From Coemansia sp. RSA 1804 (taxonomy: Eukaryota > Kickxellomycota > Kickxellomycetes > Kickxellales > Kickxellaceae): a stretch of DNA of 23,278 nucleotides. The stretch is from positions 1-23,278 of the forward strand of contig JANBTH010000258.1 in the NCBI GenBank assembly GCA_027578815.1, written 5' to 3'. Positions 18,177 through 23,278 of this stretch are shown piece by piece. The translations under genes were made by a program, and so were the position numbers. Within the stretch, counting starts at the first letter, position 1; every line of letters starts with the position of its first letter. A model generated the notes under the pieces. That model was not told where the DNA came from. It saw only the letters and a list, made by a program, of their open reading frames with translations, and ran no database searches.

Positions 18177-18357
18177 CAGATTGATAATAAACCAATTCTT
18201 TTGGAAGTTATTTTTTTCTTATAGACTACAACAATTACTTTTTAAACCACCATTAACAAGATATTAGGATTTTGGACGTAGTCCCAGCGTATTGAGTTGG
18301 CAATAAATTATTTTAATCTTAATGACAGGTAAGAAAAATATTAATAAAATAATTAAA
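18177..18357. other. Spacer with a third weak copy of the repeat end
   Basis: AT-rich 181 bases between the short ORF and the F-box-like gene stop codon. Bases 18271-18297 translate as ILDVVPAY-stop, resembling the TLDVDPA-stop end of the preceding ORF with mostly synonymous codon differences. This is too short to be sure of. Confidence 0.3.
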
Positions 18358-19980
18358 CTATAATCCAAAGTCAATATGTGGAAATTTTTTAGGCAAGAAA
18401 CTCTTCTCAACAATCTTGAGTTTCTTTCCAAAAATTTTGATCTCCCTTAAAGCTTTTGTTCGTTGAATCAAATGGTTGAGGATGGCGAGAAGATTGTATG
18501 GATCTTCCGGGTCAGTATCATCAATGGAAATATATTCAAGTCGCGTGTCCAGATACTTAAACGTTCCGAGCTCTTCTTCTTCTAGACCGAATCCTATGAT
18601 TGACAATGATTCCTCACTTAAGGAGACATCCATAACAGAGAGCTCACAAAGATTGTAAAAGTTGGGAATATGCTTTAACAGTTCGTCAAATCCAACTGTG
18701 CGAAGCCTTAGATATGTAACATTCACCCAGGATACTGTTCGCTGTATGTCGATTAATGGATAAATGTTTACTATACATTCACTTCCAATCTTGGTATACC
18801 CAAAATAGCGGTCTGCTGCTTTGTAAAAAGCATCACTGAGCACTTCTTCATTTCCTAGAACAATTTTCATTTTGTTAACGCTTGTAAATCGTAGTCTGCT
18901 GGCAGCAACAACCGAGTTGCAAGTTCCATAAATATCTAATGTATCCAAATGCGCAGGTATTGTATCGGTATAAAACACATCACAATCGACTGGGGAATCA
19001 TGTAGGATTAAATCCTTGAGTTTTGGAAACTGGAGCATATGTGATCCGTATGGTCTAGCCTGTTGTGAATACTTTTCCGAAAGACTTTGCTCTTGTTCCG
19101 TTTGATCTTCATATGATAACCCAAGGTATGTTAGGTTTGTAAATTCAATACGCCCAGGTGTTGTAAAGTCGTGGAACATCCACCACAAAAAGTTACTGCT
19201 AGATATGTAGTGTAAGTGCAAGGATTGGAGTGATTTTGCATAAAACGAGGAGTGCTGGTGTTTATACTTGCTAAGGTCCAGCGTGAGACTTGTTAGTTCG
19301 GTTGAGAACTGCGGCAAAGGGAGTATGATTGGATGGGAAATGTGTAAGCGTTGCAACTGTGGTGCATAGTGGTCAATGAGTATAGGAATCGTTGATGAAG
19401 CAACTTTATCCTCACAAGTACTCAAATCCAAGCTAGTCATATTTGGTGCTCTGTTATGGATATCATGAATGTACTCTGAGGCATCCATTGAAAGTTTATC
19501 CAAATCTGACACTTCAAATTCTGTGCTGCATTCATAGCTTAAATAGTAACCAACCTCAATTGAAGAAAGATTCAACCAATATCCAACACCAAGTGCTGAA
19601 ATATTCTTTAGAACATGACTGTACCGACTAATATGCAGTTCTCTAGAATAACCAACAATTAGTTTAGACACACAGTCGCAGTTGTATTTGTCACGTCCAG
19701 TGATTATACCAAGATTGGATTTACAAACAATGTCGTCGTCAGCGTAGAAAATACAACTGTTAATAATATTATTTTCCGGGATTTTGAAGTCATTCCGTGA
19801 GTGAATATCAACAAAGCCTTGAGCAAACACGTAGCCCTTTAGCAAGTCGTACCACTTGGTACACACCTGGAGTAAGGTGAGCTTGTGCTTCCACTCGTCA
19901 ATATCGTCAGCTGGCTCGCCAGATGCAAGCCAGAGGATACGATAGAGAACTTCTGGGTCAAGGTCGTTTATGTGAAGCAT
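18358..19980 (-). CDS. F-box/LRR-like protein of unknown function
   Basis: A 540-residue protein. Its N-terminus (LDPEVLYRILWLAS ... LLQVCTKWYDLL, about 7-48) resembles an F-box, the Skp1-binding motif of SCF ubiquitin ligases. The rest contains irregular leucine-rich stretches such as LTSLTLDLSKYK, LQSLHLHYISS, NLTYLGLSYED and LCELSVMDVSLS, as in F-box/LRR substrate adaptors. No signal peptide or membrane helix is seen. Gene composition is clearly more AT-rich than INO80, PMT or the kinase, and codon use differs accordingly. That fits a fast-evolving, lineage-expanded family rather than a conserved gene. The start is an ATG directly before the F-box-like region, and the frame is intact. It sits between degenerate copies of a short repeat (17991-18189 and 20218-20330). 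The substrate is unknown, and the F-box itself is a weak match. Confidence 0.7.
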   Translation of the reverse strand: MLHINDLDPEVLYRILWLASGEPADDIDEWKHKLTLLQVCTKWYDLLKGYVFAQGFVDIHSRNDFKIPENNIINSCIFYADDDIVCKSNLGIITGRDKYNCDCVSKLIVGYSRELHISRYSHVLKNISALGVGYWLNLSSIEVGYYLSYECSTEFEVSDLDKLSMDASEYIHDIHNRAPNMTSLDLSTCEDKVASSTIPILIDHYAPQLQRLHISHPIILPLPQFSTELTSLTLDLSKYKHQHSSFYAKSLQSLHLHYISSSNFLWWMFHDFTTPGRIEFTNLTYLGLSYEDQTEQEQSLSEKYSQQARPYGSHMLQFPKLKDLILHDSPVDCDVFYTDTIPAHLDTLDIYGTCNSVVAASRLRFTSVNKMKIVLGNEEVLSDAFYKAADRYFGYTKIGSECIVNIYPLIDIQRTVSWVNVTYLRLRTVGFDELLKHIPNFYNLCELSVMDVSLSEESLSIIGFGLEEEELGTFKYLDTRLEYISIDDTDPEDPYNLLAILNHLIQRTKALREIKIFGKKLKIVEKSFLPKKFPHIDFGL

Positions 19981-20217
19981 ATTGGGAAGAAAAGTGTGTT
20001 TAAATACAATTATTCACAAATAAAGGAACAGAAAAGCAAAAGTGGTTGTCGTGTCCATCGCGTTGCCATTTTATCCAGCAAAAGTTGACATGGATGCAAA
20101 ACAAATGCAACATACCTGCAGAAGTGCATTTACAGCTTATTACCAAGATCAACGCAGTATTAATCACGGTGTCTGAAACACTGTAGTTTCACACTGGAGG
20201 AAGCTAGTATTAGAATG

Positions 20218-20292
20218 TATTAGTATTATTCCAATTGGCAAAAAGTTGGGGCTCTAGATGTGGACCCTGAATACCCGATTGATAATAGATAA
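20218..20292 (+). pseudogene. Relic copy of the short ORF C-terminus
   Basis: Bases 20218-20287 align without gaps to 18120-18189 (57 of 70 identical), including a perfect 16-base block CTCTAGATGTGGACCC. In the shared frame it reads Y-stop-YYSNWQKVGALDVDP, then EYPIDNR-stop, against YRYNSNRQIVGTLDVDPA-stop. The in-frame TAG at 20221-20223 shows this copy is not a working gene. Confidence 0.6.
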
Positions 20293-20307
20293 ACTTCTTA
20301 CGAACAA

Positions 20308-20330
20308 AAAACGACGTTTAAAAGACCAAA
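20308..20330 (+). repeat. Relic copy of the short ORF start
   Basis: It matches 17991-18013 at 22 of 23 bases. The single difference changes the ATG of the short ORF to ACG. It lies 20 bases after the relic of the ORF end, the reverse of the order in the intact copy. That is what a tail-to-head junction between two tandem copies would give. Confidence 0.6.
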
Positions 20331-20551
20331 AGAAGTTGTGCTATTGATGGTGGGCGCAAATACAGAACCCAGAAAAACTCCAACATCTCCTCGTCCATTT
20401 ACACTAAACCCCATCCTTTTTATTACTCGCATGAGTTACTGAGATCTGTATTGATGTTCTGCAAAGACAAAAGACACTTGTACCAGTCCATTAGAAAGCT
20501 GCAATTGCTTATATATTTTTTAATCACAAACAAGACACACTACTCATCAAT

Positions 20552-23047
20552 CTAATCAGACTTCATATCGTGCACGTGTGTTTTTGCAGGATGGCCCGGA
20601 TGGCAGACGTCAATCTCCCTCATCCACTCGCTATCCACCACCTGGTCCATCGTGAGCCGCCCCTTGACCTCGGGATACACCATGCCCTGGATGATCTCCT
20701 GGCCGCCATGGCGAAGCTTGGGCAGCTGCACAAAGAGCTTGTCGCGGCCGCGTGGCCAGTCCCGGATGTAGGATCCATAGTTGCGGTCCGCCTCAGTGTC
20801 GGCTATCCGCCACGGGAACTTTAGCAGCGTCATGCACATGTACATGATGCCCACCGACCAAATGTCAGCAACCTGTGCAAAATACGGCACTTGGCGGCGC
20901 GACTGCACCACCTCTGGAGCAATGTAAGGATCGGAGCCGCAGAACCCGACAACCTTGCTGGGGTCTTTCTGGAACGGAGTTTTAAATACTGTTGCACAAC
21001 CAAAGTCTATGATCTTGACAATGCCCTTGTCGGTCACAAGACAGTTCTCAAGCTTGAGATCCCTGTGTGCAATGCCAATTCTGTGGAGATATTGCACGCC
21101 TTGGCATATCTGCTTGAACCAGCAGAATGTTTCGTCCAGATCCATGGTGCCTTTTACGACAAACGCAAAGAGGTCAAACGGACAGTACTCCATGATCTCG
21201 TAGACGCGGTCGCCCTCAAAGATAAGATCCAGAGTCTCTATCACATTCTCCTGGTGAACCGAGGAGCCAATGCAAAACTCGGACGTAACTTTCTTCATGT
21301 ACGAGCGCGGCGTTTCGTCTGGGCGCTTCTTGCGGAACTCTTTGACTGCAAATAACCGGTGCTGGCTTGGAATGTATATGTTATGGCCACCATCGCCATT
21401 TTGCGACGACGGCGGACCACTGCGCAAGCTTTCTGGACGCATGCTGATATCGTTGCTCTGAAGAAGCCGCACAGTGCCGCCAGTGCCCCTGCCTATGACC
21501 TTTGTCTGCTTGCCAAACTGGTTGAGCGATGCTTTGTGCGAGGAGTAGACTGGCATATGCTTCTTATGCGACATTGACGGACATACCTTGTCAGTTCTGT
21601 CCTTATGCGCGCAGACCTCATCGCCAGTATCATCACCATGCGATGACTGCATCGTTGGATCCCTAGTTGTGCCAGCAGCAAGCCGCTCTCTGACTGCCGC
21701 AATATCCTCTGCCGATGGCCGTGACGACCTCATAGTTACTCCCGCAAGCCCCGACTCACCGCTAAGCCGACGTCGCTCGTTTTGCTTTGCCTTTTGCCCT
21801 TGCATACTCTTATCGGCCCCTGGAGCGGCATCATGGCCAGCATCAGCAGGAGCGGCAGAGCTTATGGCCGAGGGATGTGCGCTGGATGACGAGGCTGCTG
21901 TTGCCGCTGCTGTGTCGTGGATGATGCCACTGTTGGATGGGTGGCCATGGTGGTGTAAGGTATTCTGACTAGGTTCTCGTGACACCGAATGGGCAGATGC
22001 ACCACGGGACACCGTATTAGTAGAAACAGGCTCAATGCTAGTGTGTTGCAGTTCATGCGCTATTCCGTCAACACTGGCGTTGTGGGCGGTGCTTGGCTGC
22101 CGCTGCTGCTCGGCGCCAGCAGATGTGGCTTGTGGCACAGTTTGGTCTTGTGGATGGCACACATCCTTGCTCATAAACTGCTGAATCTGGTTGTTGTGTC
22201 TTTGTATGGAGCGCAGCCCAGTGTTGCTGAGCGCGAAAACCGTGTCCTGGCTCACTGGCTCAAAATTGCGCTGAGCCCGGTATTCTGTTGGCTCGGCAGC
22301 ACCAGCGACAGGCCGGGCATTCTTTGCAGAGTTGGCTGGCAGTTCGTGAGGAGGCAGACTTGCAGGTGGCGAGTTGTCTGTGGAAGCAGCAGCGCTATGG
22401 GCTTCCGACACATCCGCACTGTGCGTCTGGGTGGTCGGCGTGCGATAAGCAATGGTTGGGGTCTCGTAGCCAGACGCACCTCCATTACGCAGCGTCTGTA
22501 CGGGGGTTCCCGCAAGCGCTGTTTGTTTATGGTGCTTATCCCGGTGCAGGAAGCTGTGCAGGCGCTGTGAAAACGATGTATTGCGCTTGATTGACATAGG
22601 GTTGCTTGGCGCTGGGCTTCCGCTTGTAGGGGGCTTTGGAGCACCGGCACCGGCAGCAGCAGCAGCAGCAGTAGACATGGGGGAGTGGTTGCCAGGGCTA
22701 TTGTTCTGCGAGTCGTGGTATGGGGACGGTGGCTCTGCGCCAGCGGTCAACGGCTGCGGAGAAAATGACGCCGTGGATTGGTTGGCGTTGTTGGTGTAGA
22801 CTCTTAGAGAGTTGTGGCGCAACGGCTTTTGGGGGACCGATGAGTCAGGCTCCGCATTCGCAGAGGCGACAGCGGATGACTGCGTGCTGCTATGGTGCGG
22901 AGAATCCTGGGCGTCGTGGTCGGCTGCTGGATGGTGCAACAAGTTGTGCGCCAACATGTCCTCCAGATGATGATGATGGTGTTGACCGTGGTGACTCTGG
23001 TGATGGACAGAGTCAGACTTTTTGTGGGACGCAGATAAAATGCCCAT
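20552..23047 (-). CDS. HAL4/SAT4-like Ser/Thr protein kinase
   Basis: An 831-residue kinase of the fungal-specific NPR/HAL5 group, whose yeast members Hal4/Sat4 and Hal5 stabilise plasma-membrane nutrient and potassium transporters. Residues 1-510 are disordered and rich in His, Ser, Ala and Gln. The kinase domain spans about 514-815: glycine loop GRGTGGTV (about 516-523), a ~30-residue N-lobe insert common in this group, FAVKEF with Lys569, EYCPFDLFAFVV, HRDLKLEN (Asp663), DFG (Asp681) and GSDPYIAPEV. All catalytic residues are present. SEFCIGSSVHQENVIETLDL and AHRDLKLENC identify the group. The start chosen is the ATG at 23047. The frame continues 33 codons upstream but without an ATG. The N-terminus MGILSAS fits an N-myristoylation site. 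Which HAL/NPR paralogue it is cannot be told. Confidence 0.93.
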   Translation of the reverse strand: MGILSASHKKSDSVHHQSHHGQHHHHHLEDMLAHNLLHHPAADHDAQDSPHHSSTQSSAVASANAEPDSSVPQKPLRHNSLRVYTNNANQSTASFSPQPLTAGAEPPSPYHDSQNNSPGNHSPMSTAAAAAAGAGAPKPPTSGSPAPSNPMSIKRNTSFSQRLHSFLHRDKHHKQTALAGTPVQTLRNGGASGYETPTIAYRTPTTQTHSADVSEAHSAAASTDNSPPASLPPHELPANSAKNARPVAGAAEPTEYRAQRNFEPVSQDTVFALSNTGLRSIQRHNNQIQQFMSKDVCHPQDQTVPQATSAGAEQQRQPSTAHNASVDGIAHELQHTSIEPVSTNTVSRGASAHSVSREPSQNTLHHHGHPSNSGIIHDTAAATAASSSSAHPSAISSAAPADAGHDAAPGADKSMQGQKAKQNERRRLSGESGLAGVTMRSSRPSAEDIAAVRERLAAGTTRDPTMQSSHGDDTGDEVCAHKDRTDKVCPSMSHKKHMPVYSSHKASLNQFGKQTKVIGRGTGGTVRLLQSNDISMRPESLRSGPPSSQNGDGGHNIYIPSQHRLFAVKEFRKKRPDETPRSYMKKVTSEFCIGSSVHQENVIETLDLIFEGDRVYEIMEYCPFDLFAFVVKGTMDLDETFCWFKQICQGVQYLHRIGIAHRDLKLENCLVTDKGIVKIIDFGCATVFKTPFQKDPSKVVGFCGSDPYIAPEVVQSRRQVPYFAQVADIWSVGIMYMCMTLLKFPWRIADTEADRNYGSYIRDWPRGRDKLFVQLPKLRHGGQEIIQGMVYPEVKGRLTMDQVVDSEWMREIDVCHPGHPAKTHVHDMKSD
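22653..22670. repeat. (GCA)6 microsatellite in the kinase gene
   Basis: Six perfect GCA units lie in the minus-strand coding sequence, where they encode part of an alanine run in the disordered N-terminal region. The repeat stays in frame, and length variation between strains is likely. Confidence 0.8.
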
Positions 23048-23278
23048 TTTTACTTCTTCTTTGCTTGTCTGACTGGCAGGCTTTTTGCGGCAATCGAGCG
23101 GGGCCAGCAAGAAGAATGAATGTGCAGAATCAACAGTGGTATCCAAAAGAGGAAAAGTGATTTGCCTCTAATATGCTACAAGCCGATCGATATGATTAGG
23201 CGTGAGGGCGAACAGACCTTTTTTTCCATCCAGTGTTGGGACAAATGCGCATGGAATGGCCTATTACCAATGAAAGCA
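23048..23278 (-). promoter_or_regulatory. Upstream region of the kinase gene
   Basis: Leader and promoter region by position. The coding frame stays open back to 23146 but contains no ATG, so this is either leader or the 3' part of an upstream exon that continues outside the window. No specific site is recognised. Confidence 0.35.

Larger units (their letters stand above)
19981..20551. other. Intergenic region with repeat relics, upstream of F-box-like gene
   Basis: About 570 AT-rich bases. It serves as the upstream region of the minus-strand F-box-like gene and the 3' flank of the kinase gene. It contains the repeat relics at 20218-20287 and 20308-20330. No intact gene is recognised. After the second relic the frame stays open for about 40 codons without further similarity. 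Confidence 0.5.

Overview
The window is nuclear DNA from a fungus. It carries genes restricted to or typical of fungi: a protein O-mannosyltransferase, a HAL4/SAT4-type kinase, a Spg1/Tem1 septation GTPase and a Spo12-like protein. It also carries a kanadaptin orthologue, which I do not recall in budding yeast. Genes have few introns (one clear spliceosomal intron), intergenic DNA is T-rich, and there is an AT-rich F-box/LRR-like gene of a kind that is often multiplied in early-diverging fungi. An early-diverging lineage such as Kickxellomycotina is my best guess, but the sequence does not prove it.

Layout. Bases 3-5192 (+) encode most of the INO80 chromatin-remodelling ATPase, whose 5' end lies outside the window. 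A 2-kb T-rich spacer follows, with a possible unannotated minus-strand exon at its left end. Then come three plus-strand genes: SPG1 (7280-8462, one 547-nt intron), a RAMP4/SERP-like ER membrane protein with an unusual long C-terminal tail (8932-9474), and a PMT-family O-mannosyltransferase (9952-12660). Kanadaptin (12810-14348, -) is tail-to-tail with PMT. A tRNA-Gly(GCC) gene (14461-14531, -) lies just upstream of kanadaptin, followed by an AT-rich island. UTP18, a small-subunit processome WD40 protein, is at 15130-16818 (+), convergent with a Spo12-like gene (17136-17636, -). An AT-rich F-box/LRR-like gene (18358-19980, -) is bracketed by degenerate copies of a short ORF. The right end is a long HAL4/SAT4-like Ser/Thr kinase gene (20552-23047, -).

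Functional themes. Most genes are conserved housekeeping functions: chromatin remodelling, ribosome biogenesis, ER glycosylation and translocon-associated functions, cytokinesis and mitotic exit. RAMP4-like and PMT are same-strand ER neighbours. I see no operon-like unit, CRISPR array, intact transposon or obvious new multi-gene system. The most unusual part is 17.99-20.35 kb, where relics of a small ORF flank the F-box-like gene.
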